A DNA stretch of 11,332 bases from Desulfotignum sp. (lineage in GTDB: Bacteria; Desulfobacterota; Desulfobacteria; Desulfobacterales; Desulfobacteraceae): contig JAIPDY010000086.1 of the NCBI GenBank assembly GCA_021737445.1, forward strand, positions 1 through 11,332. The letters run 5' to 3'. Both the position numbers and the translations under genes were made by a program. The notes under the pieces were generated by a model. It did no database searches. It saw only the letters and a list, made by a program, of their open reading frames with translations, and was not told the DNA's origin. Positions 1-6,182 of this stretch are shown piece after piece; the first letter of the stretch is position 1, and each line of letters starts with the position of its first letter.

Positions 1-63
1 GCACTGTTTGTTCTGGGATGCGGTATCATGTATGGGTTTTTGCGGGCACAAAAGGTATTTTAA
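1..63 (+). CDS. C-terminal tail of a plus-strand gene, probably a membrane protein (partial)
   Basis: Frame 1 is open from the window edge and ends at TAA (61-63). It encodes 20 residues beginning ALFVLGCGIMYGFL and finishing with a short basic tail (RAQKVF). A hydrophobic stretch followed by a few charged residues is typical of the last transmembrane helix of an inner-membrane protein ending in the cytoplasm. It would converge on the minus-strand gene that ends at 103. Only 20 codons are visible, so the family cannot be named and the call could be chance. Confidence 0.4.
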   Translation, partial: ALFVLGCGIMYGFLRAQKVF

Positions 64-102
64 GAACTCTCTATTCTGACAGATTGCCCTTTTAAGGGGA
101 TA

Positions 103-1026
103 TCAGCAGATTTCAGGGGTGAATGCCACCACCTGGTCAATGCAGGAAGCATTGGCAAAGAGCATCACCAGCCGGTCCACCCCCAGTGCGATGCCGGCAC
201 ATTCCGGCAGGGCATCCAGCTCAGAAAGAAAGGTTTCCGGCAGAGGCAGGACAGACAGGCCCTGGCTGATCCGGATCTGGTTTTCCATGTCAAACCGCCG
301 GCGCTGGACGGCGGCATCGGTTAATTCGGTAAATCCATTGGCCAGTTCAATGCCGGCCATGTAGAATTCGCACCGCTGGGCCAGGGTGGGGTTCTTTGGA
401 TGAAGTGCTGCCAGGCTGGCCAGGGATCTGGGATAATCCATGAGGAAAACCGGTTGTTTTTGCCCCAGGCAGGGTTCGATATCAAACCCCATGATTTCAT
501 GGAAACTGCCTTCATCCAGAGCCTGGTCACAGGATCTGCCGGCATGGGCTTCAAAGGCCTGGTGCACGGTCAGGCGTTTAAACGGCTGAGCCAGATCCAG
601 GGTCATCCCCTGATAGGAAAGGAAGTCACCGCAGTTCAGTCCTGCGGCAATATGCCGGACCAGTGCCTGGCACTGGTCCATGAGATCCAGATAGGTATCG
701 CCTGCACCATACCATTCCAGCAGGGTCATTTCCGGCAGATGAAAGCAGCCCCGTTCATTTTTTCTGAAACATTTGCAGATCTGAAATATTTTTGGATATC
801 CCCTGGCCAGCAGCCGTTTCATGTACAGTTCAGGAGAGGCCGTCAGAAAGTGTTCCTCTGCCATGAACAAATCTATATGGGCTTCGGGAATGACAGCAGG
901 GCTTTTGACCGGGGTTTCCACTTCCAGATACCGGTGCAGCCAAAAAAATTCCCGGATGAGCCGGATCACACCGGCCCTGGTTTCAAGATGCCGGCCGTGG
1001 CTGGATGGGGGTATGGCCTGGTCCAT
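103..1026 (-). CDS. epmA: EF-P lysine lysyltransferase EpmA (PoxA/GenX), LysRS-like
   Basis: This is a class II lysyl-tRNA synthetase-like enzyme without the N-terminal anticodon-binding domain. In the known family it activates (R)-beta-lysine with ATP and attaches it to a conserved lysine of elongation factor P, in the cytoplasm, which relieves stalling at proline runs. Visible class II motifs are motif 1 around residues 27-46 (LEVETP), motif 2 at 87-106 (FRKNERG, then HLPEMTLLEWY) and motif 3 at 278-290 (GIALGVDRLVML). GIELANGFTELTD at 225-237 is also diagnostic. By alignment from memory, Ala280 matches the Ala that favours beta-lysine in E. coli EpmA (Ala298), where LysRS has Gly. At 307 aa it is close to the usual ~325 aa. 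The ATG directly follows a TAG in the same frame and no clear Shine-Dalgarno sequence is visible, so translation may be coupled to the upstream small frame. Neither epmB nor efp is in the window. Confidence 0.93.
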   Translation of the reverse strand: MDQAIPPSSHGRHLETRAGVIRLIREFFWLHRYLEVETPVKSPAVIPEAHIDLFMAEEHFLTASPELYMKRLLARGYPKIFQICKCFRKNERGCFHLPEMTLLEWYGAGDTYLDLMDQCQALVRHIAAGLNCGDFLSYQGMTLDLAQPFKRLTVHQAFEAHAGRSCDQALDEGSFHEIMGFDIEPCLGQKQPVFLMDYPRSLASLAALHPKNPTLAQRCEFYMAGIELANGFTELTDAAVQRRRFDMENQIRISQGLSVLPLPETFLSELDALPECAGIALGVDRLVMLFANASCIDQVVAFTPEIC

Positions 1027-1269
1027 CTATTTTATGTGATACTGGTCTTTGGGCCGGTCCATCAGAAAAATGCGGTCATATTTGCCGGCAGGGGCTTTTG
1101 CAAAAAATTCATACCCTTTTTCAACACAGGCACTGCAAGCATTGATGGGGATGTGCACCCCTAAAATATGAAGGCCGGGCATGGCCTGGGAATCTATTTC
1201 AAAACTGCCGCCGCAGTCTTTGCAGATTCTGATGCGTTCTTTCTGCCGCTCAAAAATATTGTCGGTATC
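1027..1269 (-). CDS. Small zinc-ribbon-like open frame (80 codons) with no standard start
   Basis: I do not recognise the family. The frame runs from just after the HDAC stop (TAA, 1272-1270) to a TAG at 1029-1027 that touches the ATG of epmA. It encodes 80 residues with two cysteine pairs, CKDC at 16-19 and CSAC at 45-48, separated by a segment with two histidines (GLHILGVHIP). That is the layout of a four-cysteine zinc ribbon. The C-terminal part is charged and aromatic (EKGYEFFAK, KYDRIFLMDRPKDQYH). There is no ATG, GTG or TTG before the first cysteine pair. The only ATG that could serve (residue 30) would lose that pair, and an ATT at codon 5 is the only early near-cognate candidate. Possible readings are a gene with a rare ATT start, a C-terminal domain of the HDAC protein cut off by a nonsense change, or expression by readthrough. 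The paired CxxC motifs and snug fit between neighbours suggest real coding sequence. Confidence 0.55.
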   Translation of the reverse strand, partial: DTDNIFERQKERIRICKDCGGSFEIDSQAMPGLHILGVHIPINACSACVEKGYEFFAKAPAGKYDRIFLMDRPKDQYHIK

Positions 1270-2337
1270 TTAAAAGATTTCTTTGTGCCGCACCTGAATC
1301 TCTCCGGGGGGGCCGGCTGCATCTCTCATCTGCTGCCGTTTGGACCAGTAGGTGTTGATCTGATCTGTGGTTTTTTTGATTTTGTCGGTGAGGCTCACCG
1401 CCTGTTTGAGTTTTTCAGGATTGTAGTCCGGTTCCACCACCCCGGTATAGTCAATGCCGGCCATGCCCAGGATGATGCCCAGGTTGACATAGGGCAGGGC
1501 CCCTTCAATGGCATATCCTCCTTCCAGCACGGCAATGTCGGGTTTGAGCAGGGTGGTGAGCTGGGCATAACCCTGGGCGCAGAAATTCATATTGGTCAAG
1601 GGATCGGTGTAATGGTTGTCCTGGCCGGCGGAGTTGATTACCAGATCCGGCTTGAATTCATCCAGAACCGGCAGCACACAGTTGTTGATCACATACAGAT
1701 ACCCTTCAGTGGAAGTGCCCGGCGGCAGAGGAATGTTCAGGTTGCTGCCCTTGGCATTGGGACCCCCCAGCTCCCCGGGAAACCCGGTGCCCGGAAACAT
1801 GGTCCGGCCGTCCTGGTGAAGGGAGATGAACAAAACATCTGGATCATGCCAGAAAATATTGTCGGTGCCGTCCCCGTGGTGGCAGTCGGTGTCGATGATG
1901 GCAATGCGCTTGACCTTGTACCGGGTCCGGATATATTCCACCATGATCGCTTCAATATTGATATGGCAGAATCCCCTGCCCCCATGGGAAACCCGCATGG
2001 AATGGTGTCCCGGCGGCCGGACCAGGGCAAACCCGTTTTTGACTTCCCTGCCCATGACTGCATCGGCAATGACCTTGGCGCCGCCGGCACTGATGAGGTG
2101 GGATTCCGTGGTGATCGATGTTTCATCCGGTACACAGAACTGCGCCCGCCGGATATCTTCGGCAGTTGCCAGCACCGGTTTGTATTCGATGATGCCGGGG
2201 ATATCAAACACCCCTTCTTCAGTGACCTGGTCCTGGGTGTACAGCAGCCGTTCCTCCCGTTCCGGATGGGTGGGGTCAATGGCCCAGTCAAAGGCGGGAA
2301 AAAATACCAGTCCGGTTTTATGCATTGCTTTCAACAT
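1270..2337 (-). CDS. Histone deacetylase-fold family amidohydrolase (acetylpolyamine/AcuC-like)
   Basis: This is a zinc-dependent deacetylase of the arginase/HDAC superfamily, 355 aa from the chosen start. Bacterial members remove acetyl groups from polyamines, protein lysines or other amides; the substrate here is not evident. Signature motifs in order are RPPGHHS (107-113, catalytic His pair 111-112), GFCHINIEA (122-130), IDTDCHHGDGT (148-158), SLHQDG (172-177), FPGTG (181-185), SAGQDNHYTDPL (236-247) and LEGGY (271-275). Expected zinc ligands are Asp151, His153 and Asp240, with Tyr275 as catalytic tyrosine, so the site looks complete. The ATG at 2337 is preferred over an in-frame ATG at 2367 because AGAGGGA lies 3 bases before it and because the earlier start would overlap hyuA. 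The gap to hyuA is 10 bp. No signal peptide is seen, so it should be cytoplasmic. The frame continues past its TAA into the small cysteine-rich frame. Confidence 0.88.
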   Translation of the reverse strand: MLKAMHKTGLVFFPAFDWAIDPTHPEREERLLYTQDQVTEEGVFDIPGIIEYKPVLATAEDIRRAQFCVPDETSITTESHLISAGGAKVIADAVMGREVKNGFALVRPPGHHSMRVSHGGRGFCHINIEAIMVEYIRTRYKVKRIAIIDTDCHHGDGTDNIFWHDPDVLFISLHQDGRTMFPGTGFPGELGGPNAKGSNLNIPLPPGTSTEGYLYVINNCVLPVLDEFKPDLVINSAGQDNHYTDPLTNMNFCAQGYAQLTTLLKPDIAVLEGGYAIEGALPYVNLGIILGMAGIDYTGVVEPDYNPEKLKQAVSLTDKIKKTTDQINTYWSKRQQMRDAAGPPGEIQVRHKEIF

Positions 2338-2340
2338 GAT

Positions 2341-2347
2341 TCCCTCT
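2341..2347 (-). promoter_or_regulatory. Ribosome binding site that fixes the HDAC start
   Basis: AGAGGGA sits between the TAA of hyuA (2350-2348) and the ATG at 2337-2335, with a 3-base spacer. It supports the downstream ATG rather than the one at 2367, which lies inside hyuA. Confidence 0.7.
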
Positions 2348-4021
2348 TTAGTGTAACACCTTGTCATAGCCTTTGATCAGGCCGGGTTTGAGTTGCATCT
2401 TGGTGCGGAATATTTTTCCCCTGGGTGAAAAATTTCTTACAATATTAAATTTCTGGAACTCCACCACCTCCACCTCATCCATGTTTTCAGGGTCTGCCCC
2501 TGAATTGATCGCTTTTTCCTGAAGCAGGTTATAGGCGGTTTCCATGAGATCATCTTCTGAAAAGGTTTTTGAGATCGGTTCGGCAAAGTCTTCTTCATGG
2601 GCGGTGACAATGCCCTGTTCCGTGTCGGCGTTCAAGGACACTTCACAGGTGGTTCTGGCCAGGGCCGCACCCACTGCATTGGCAACAGCGGATTCGGGAA
2701 CCGCCAGGGTGTCAATCTGATACAGGTCTTCGATTTTTTTTGCAAAATATGGGGCAGGCCCGCCCAGTACCAGAATTTTCTGAGGGCTGAGCTTATAGCC
2801 CTCCAGAAAATCATGTACCGTGTAAACCGGCTGGGAATTGATCTGATCAATCATTTCAAAGGTTTTTTTCAAGATAATGGTACAGCAGGTTTTGAACACT
2901 TTTTCTGCTGCTCCCTCATCAGAAAGGCCCAGTTCCCTGGCAATGGTGTGGATTCCGGCCAGGGCCTTTTCCCGGTTTCCGTTTTCCATGAGCCCCAGCA
3001 CCACCATCGCATCCGTGGGGGTGGGCAAGGGACCGCCAAATGCCATGGCAGGACCCTGGCGGTCCGGTCCGATGGTAAGCTCGCCTTTGTTGACCCGCAG
3101 AGCGCTGTCACCGCCGATACCCTTGGAATCGGTGCGCAAGGACCTGATCAGGCTTTTGTAGCTGCCCCGCTGGATACCCACCGGCTCCAGCAGCGGGGCT
3201 TTGTCCACCAGAAATGCGATATCCGTTGTGGTGCCGCCGATATCCAGGACAATGGCATCCTGGCCCGCGGGTGCGTAGGGGATGGCCCCCATGATGCTGG
3301 CGGCCGGCCCGGAAAGGACAGTCTGTCCGGGAAAATGCATGGAAGATTCAAGGCTCATGGTGCCGCCGTCTGCTTTCAAAATCTGTATGGGAACGGTGAG
3401 CCCTTTTTCAGCCAGACTTTTTTTAACCGCTTCAAAAAAGGATTTGTGCAGGGAAAAGACGGCTGCATTCAAGTGGGTGGTGGCGATCCGTCTGGGAAAG
3501 TTCAGGTTTCCAGAGACATGGTGGCCTAAAAATATCTGCTTGAAATGTCTGTTGAGGATTCTTTTGATAAAAATTTCATGGGACGGGTTTCTCACGCAGA
3601 ATTTACTGACAACCCCCAGGTATTGTACACCGGCATCCACCAGTTTTTTGCCGATATCCTTAATCTGCATCTCATTGACCGGGGCTTTTTCGCGTCCCCT
3701 GTGGTTGATTGATCCGGATACCGGATAATAATGGTCTCCGGTGCGAAAACACTCAGGATCGATGCCGGGGCCGGCTGAAACAATTATGCCCACCGGTTCC
3801 ATGGTCTGCTGGACAATGGCGTTGGTGGTCAGGGTGGTGGAGATGACCACCCGTTCAATCTGGCCGGGATCGATGGATTCAAGAAGCCGGGTAAAGCCTG
3901 AAAGAACCGTGTTAAAAAGATCGGCAGGATCTGTGGGGACTTTGACGCTTTTTTCAATGCCTTTGCTGCTGAGGATAACCGCATCGGTATGCGTACCGCC
4001 AACATCCAGTCCTATTATCAT
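2348..4021 (-). CDS. Hydantoinase/oxoprolinase A-subunit family ATPase (short HyuA-like)
   Basis: This belongs to the HyuA/5-oxoprolinase family, enzymes that use ATP to open cyclic amides such as hydantoins or 5-oxoproline and that share the acetone-carboxylase beta-subunit fold. The N-terminal phosphate-binding motif GLDVGGTHTDAV lies at residues 4-15, with STTLTTNAIVQ at 61-71 closing the N-terminal domain (Hydant_A_N, about 2-175). The second actin-like domain has VLSGPAASIMGA (235-246), VLDIGGTTTDIAFL (258-271), VLGGPAPYF (418-426) and PESAVANAVGAA (442-453). At 557 aa it is shorter than typical HyuA (about 680-700 aa), mainly at the C terminus, and no HyuB partner follows, so its substrate may differ from the named family. 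AGGAA at 4028-4032 precedes the ATG. It is probably the first gene of the hyuA-HDAC-zinc ribbon-epmA operon. Confidence 0.85.
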   Translation of the reverse strand: MIIGLDVGGTHTDAVILSSKGIEKSVKVPTDPADLFNTVLSGFTRLLESIDPGQIERVVISTTLTTNAIVQQTMEPVGIIVSAGPGIDPECFRTGDHYYPVSGSINHRGREKAPVNEMQIKDIGKKLVDAGVQYLGVVSKFCVRNPSHEIFIKRILNRHFKQIFLGHHVSGNLNFPRRIATTHLNAAVFSLHKSFFEAVKKSLAEKGLTVPIQILKADGGTMSLESSMHFPGQTVLSGPAASIMGAIPYAPAGQDAIVLDIGGTTTDIAFLVDKAPLLEPVGIQRGSYKSLIRSLRTDSKGIGGDSALRVNKGELTIGPDRQGPAMAFGGPLPTPTDAMVVLGLMENGNREKALAGIHTIARELGLSDEGAAEKVFKTCCTIILKKTFEMIDQINSQPVYTVHDFLEGYKLSPQKILVLGGPAPYFAKKIEDLYQIDTLAVPESAVANAVGAALARTTCEVSLNADTEQGIVTAHEEDFAEPISKTFSEDDLMETAYNLLQEKAINSGADPENMDEVEVVEFQKFNIVRNFSPRGKIFRTKMQLKPGLIKGYDKVLH

Positions 4022-4145
4022 GGCGAGTTCCTGTTTCTAAATGATTGTGTTCAGCCCATATATTTATGTTGTCTGTCATATCACAGAGAAGCTTGTCAGA
4101 AAATGCCGGGGTTGTCAATGACGATTTTACCGGATAAAAAGCGTG
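4022..4145 (-). promoter_or_regulatory. Intergenic region before hyuA, probable promoter/operator
   Basis: These 124 bases are the widest gap between genes in the window and separate lysR from hyuA on the same strand. On the minus strand a perfect -35-like TTGACA lies at 4118-4113, but at 17-base spacing the -10 hexamer is CAAGCT, a poor match. An AT-rich stretch (ACATAAATATATGG) closer to hyuA could hold another -10. TGACA occurs three times, at 4117-4113, 4098-4094 and 4078-4074, about two helical turns apart, which could be regulator sites. No convincing intrinsic terminator with a U-tract follows lysR, so readthrough from the upstream genes remains possible. Confidence 0.35.
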
Positions 4146-5060
4146 TCAGGCCGGTCCAGATCCATTCTGTGACAGGTGTTGCCGGGCAAAGAAAATAAAT
4201 TTTTTACAGATGGGTGACTGGGTGCGTTTTTGTGCCAGAGTCAGATAAAAAAAACGGTCCAGGTTCAGACCGTTGACCCCGAGAGCTGTCAGACGGCCCT
4301 TGGCAAGATCATCTGCCACCGCCGCAGTGGAGAGAATTGAGATTCCCACCTGGTTGAGAATGCCCTGGATCACGGAGACAGAAGATCCCATTGTTACGCA
4401 TGTGTTCAATTGCCGGGCATCAAAGCCTGCATCTGCCATGCTTTTGCATATGGATTGCCAGGTTCCTGACCCGGATTCTCTTGCGATAAAGGGTTCATTT
4501 GTCAATTGAAGACAGTCAACAGCGGACAGGCTGGCCCATTTGTGATCCCCGGGCACAATCAGTTTCATCTCATCAGCCAGCAGCACTTCCTGGACAATGG
4601 CGGTATCCCGGGTCCTGGCCCCCACCACACCCAGTTCCACCCGGCCGTGCTTGACATCTTCAATGACCTGACAGGTATCTCCGGTTGACAAATGGAGAGA
4701 TACATCAGGATAGGTTTTTGCAAACGGCCCCATGAGCCTGGGAAGAATATACCCTGCCGGTATGGTGCTGCCGCCGATGACCAGACGGCCTTTTGTACAG
4801 CCGATAAAATCGAGCATGGCAGATTCGGTTCTGTCTTTGAGAGCCAGTATTTTTCTGGCATGGTCAAACAGTATCCAACCGGCCCGGGTGGGCTCGGTTT
4901 TTTTTCCCAGCCGGTCCAGAAGCCGGCATTGAAAATGCTGTTCCAGTTCCTTGATATGGGTGGAAACTGTCGGTTGGGACAGGTTGATGATATCAGAGGC
5001 CTTTGAAAAACTTTTTTGTTCCACCACAGTGACAAATATCTGGAGCTGCCACAGATCCAT
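4146..5060 (-). CDS. LysR-family transcriptional regulator
   Basis: This is a 304-aa regulator with the standard LysR layout: an N-terminal winged helix-turn-helix (residues 1-60, with FSKASDIINLSQPTVSTHIK at 18-37), a linker helix to about 88, then a periplasmic-binding-protein-like effector domain from 91 (GRLVIGGSTIPAGYILPRLM) to the end. The opening MDLWQLQIFVTVVEQKSFSKA, in which residues 2-20 are near-consensus, and STIPAGYILPRL resemble regulators of the CysL type and those annotated as selenium-metabolism-associated LysR in anaerobes; that subfamily call is from memory and tentative. The effector is unknown. It starts 2 bp after the coaD stop, with at best a weak ribosome site, so it is probably translated by coupling. 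Unusually for the family it has no divergent target. The nearest plausible target is the hyuA cluster 124 bp downstream. Confidence 0.88.
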   Translation of the reverse strand: MDLWQLQIFVTVVEQKSFSKASDIINLSQPTVSTHIKELEQHFQCRLLDRLGKKTEPTRAGWILFDHARKILALKDRTESAMLDFIGCTKGRLVIGGSTIPAGYILPRLMGPFAKTYPDVSLHLSTGDTCQVIEDVKHGRVELGVVGARTRDTAIVQEVLLADEMKLIVPGDHKWASLSAVDCLQLTNEPFIARESGSGTWQSICKSMADAGFDARQLNTCVTMGSSVSVIQGILNQVGISILSTAAVADDLAKGRLTALGVNGLNLDRFFYLTLAQKRTQSPICKKFIFFARQHLSQNGSGPA

Positions 5061-5062
5061 AA

Positions 5063-5611
5063 TTACCGACGGCCTTTTTCAGATGGATTCCGGCGCAGAC
5101 CGGCTTTTAACAGGGGAAATTTTTCCATAAGTTTCAGTTTCACAGGTTCAGGTACCATATCAGAGACATCCCCGCCGAACTGGGCCGCTTCCTTGATGAT
5201 GGAAGATGAGGTAAAGATCCATCGCAGACCGGTCATAAGAAATACCGACTGTACATCCTTGTGCAGCTTTCTGTTCATCAGAGCCATCTGGAACTCGTTT
5301 TCAAAATCAGATATTGCCCTCATCCCCCGGATAATGGCAACGGCATTTTTCATTCTGGCATAATCCACCAGAAGCCCGTCAAAGGCATCCACTTTTAATG
5401 CATCATTGCCGTTGAAGCTGCGCTGGATCATTTCCAGTCTCTCCTGAGTGGAAAACAGATATTTTTTGCCAGGATTTCGCAGTATTGCTACAATCACTTC
5501 ATCAAAAATTTCCAGTGCCCTCTGTATGACATCCACATGCCCGTTGGTTAAAGGGTCAAATGATCCGGGATAGATGGCGGTTCTTTTTTTGGGCGGTATT
5601 TTTTTTTTCAT
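5063..5611 (-). CDS. coaD: Pantetheine-phosphate adenylyltransferase
   Basis: CoaD transfers AMP from ATP to 4'-phosphopantetheine to give dephospho-CoA, the penultimate step of coenzyme A synthesis, in the cytoplasm. The nucleotidyltransferase motif YPGSFDPLTNGH is at residues 14-25 (TxGH-type at 22-25). The family block GMRAISDFENEFQMALMNR is at 96-114, and the C-terminal nucleotide loop is FTSSSIIKEAAQFGGDVSDMVP (133-154, usual form ISSSLVKEVA). The stretch before it reads MTGLRW where E. coli has MPSKEW. Length is 182 aa against about 160 because of a lysine-rich N-terminal extension (MKKKIPPKKR) and an extra basic tail. Its ATG overlaps the rsmD stop by 4 bp (ATGA), with AGGA upstream. 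rsmD-coaD is a common bacterial gene pair. The start region contains A-runs of 10 and 7 bases. Confidence 0.95.
   Translation of the reverse strand: MKKKIPPKKRTAIYPGSFDPLTNGHVDVIQRALEIFDEVIVAILRNPGKKYLFSTQERLEMIQRSFNGNDALKVDAFDGLLVDYARMKNAVAIIRGMRAISDFENEFQMALMNRKLHKDVQSVFLMTGLRWIFTSSSIIKEAAQFGGDVSDMVPEPVKLKLMEKFPLLKAGLRRNPSEKGRR
5584..5608 (-). repeat. Homopolymer A-runs just after the coaD start codon
   Basis: On the coding strand the coaD ATG is followed at once by ten A residues (5608-5599) and, 8 bases on, by seven A residues (5590-5584). These encode the Lys-rich N-terminal extension. The first run begins at the last base of the rsmD stop codon. Runs of this length are prone to polymerase slippage and to sequencing error. 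Confidence 0.9.
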
Positions 5612-6171
5612 ACAGGGTCCTGGCTTCTGGTTAAAAAGGAAATGGTGGTTCTTGAGTATTTTTTTTGCCGGAAAATGTCAAGTCCGTTCAAAGATCTGGG
5701 CAAAATTTCTCTGGCGGCGTGTTCTGCAACAACCAGACCCCCATCAGACAAAAGAGATGCAATATTGTGTTTTGCCAGTGTTTTTTCAACATATCCCAGA
5801 TTATAGGGCGGATCCAGAAATATCAGATCAAAGTATCTGGATCTGATGACAGGAACAGTCAGGGGGAAAAACAGATCCTTCTGAATCAGTGTGGCCTGAC
5901 CGGAAAATCTGCACCGGTCGATATTCTGAGCGATTATGTTGCAGGCGGCGGCAGACAGGTCCACAAACACGGCATGGGCCGCTCCCCGGCTTAAGGCCTC
6001 AAGCCCCAGGGCACCGGTTCCGGCAAACAGATCCAGAACCTGTGCATTTTTAACCCGGGCACCCAGGATATTAAACACAGTTTCTTTGATCCGGTCTGAG
6101 GTGGGCCTTATGTCCCGGCCTTCCAGGGGGATGAGCTTTTTGCCCCGGCAGGTGCCGCTGATAACTCTCAT
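5608..6171 (-). CDS. rsmD: 16S rRNA (guanine(966)-N(2))-methyltransferase
   Basis: RsmD methylates N2 of G966 of 16S rRNA in the 30S subunit, using S-adenosylmethionine. The N terminus MRVISGTCRGKKL is typical, followed by RPTSDRIKETVFNIL (22-36). The SAM-binding motif VLDLFAGTGALGLEALSRGA is at 45-64, an acidic residue ends strand 2 (VFVD, 68-71), and the catalytic DPPY is at 120-123. Length (187 aa) is normal for the family. It begins 11 bp after ntrX and overlaps coaD by 4 bp. No good Shine-Dalgarno sequence precedes the ATG, so translation may depend on coupling to ntrX. Confidence 0.95.
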   Translation of the reverse strand: MRVISGTCRGKKLIPLEGRDIRPTSDRIKETVFNILGARVKNAQVLDLFAGTGALGLEALSRGAAHAVFVDLSAAACNIIAQNIDRCRFSGQATLIQKDLFFPLTVPVIRSRYFDLIFLDPPYNLGYVEKTLAKHNIASLLSDGGLVVAEHAAREILPRSLNGLDIFRQKKYSRTTISFLTRSQDPV

Positions 6172-6182
6172 GAAAAGCTTTG

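Noticed and set aside
64..102. Possible bidirectional terminator between the convergent left-edge gene and epmA
   Set aside because: The only dyad is CCCT-TTTA-AGGG, a 4-bp stem with no adjoining U-tract on either strand; too weak to call.
1027..1029. TAG as a pyrrolysine codon making a zinc-ribbon-EpmA fusion
   Set aside because: EpmA has a normal N terminus starting at the next codon and no pyl genes are in view; kept only as a side remark in the findings.
400..1164. 254-codon plus-strand open frame opposite epmA and the small zinc-ribbon frame
   Set aside because: It is antisense to epmA, where all three class II synthetase motifs are visible, and lacks motifs of its own.
1168..2376. 402-codon plus-strand open frame opposite the HDAC gene
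   Set aside because: It is fully antisense to a gene with clear HDAC motifs, has no recognisable domain and no ribosome site, and its length follows from the codon bias of the real gene.
2597..3529. 310-codon plus-strand open frame opposite hyuA
   Set aside because: It is a shadow of a strongly supported gene; the translation is rich in Gly, Arg, Phe and Cys with no family features.
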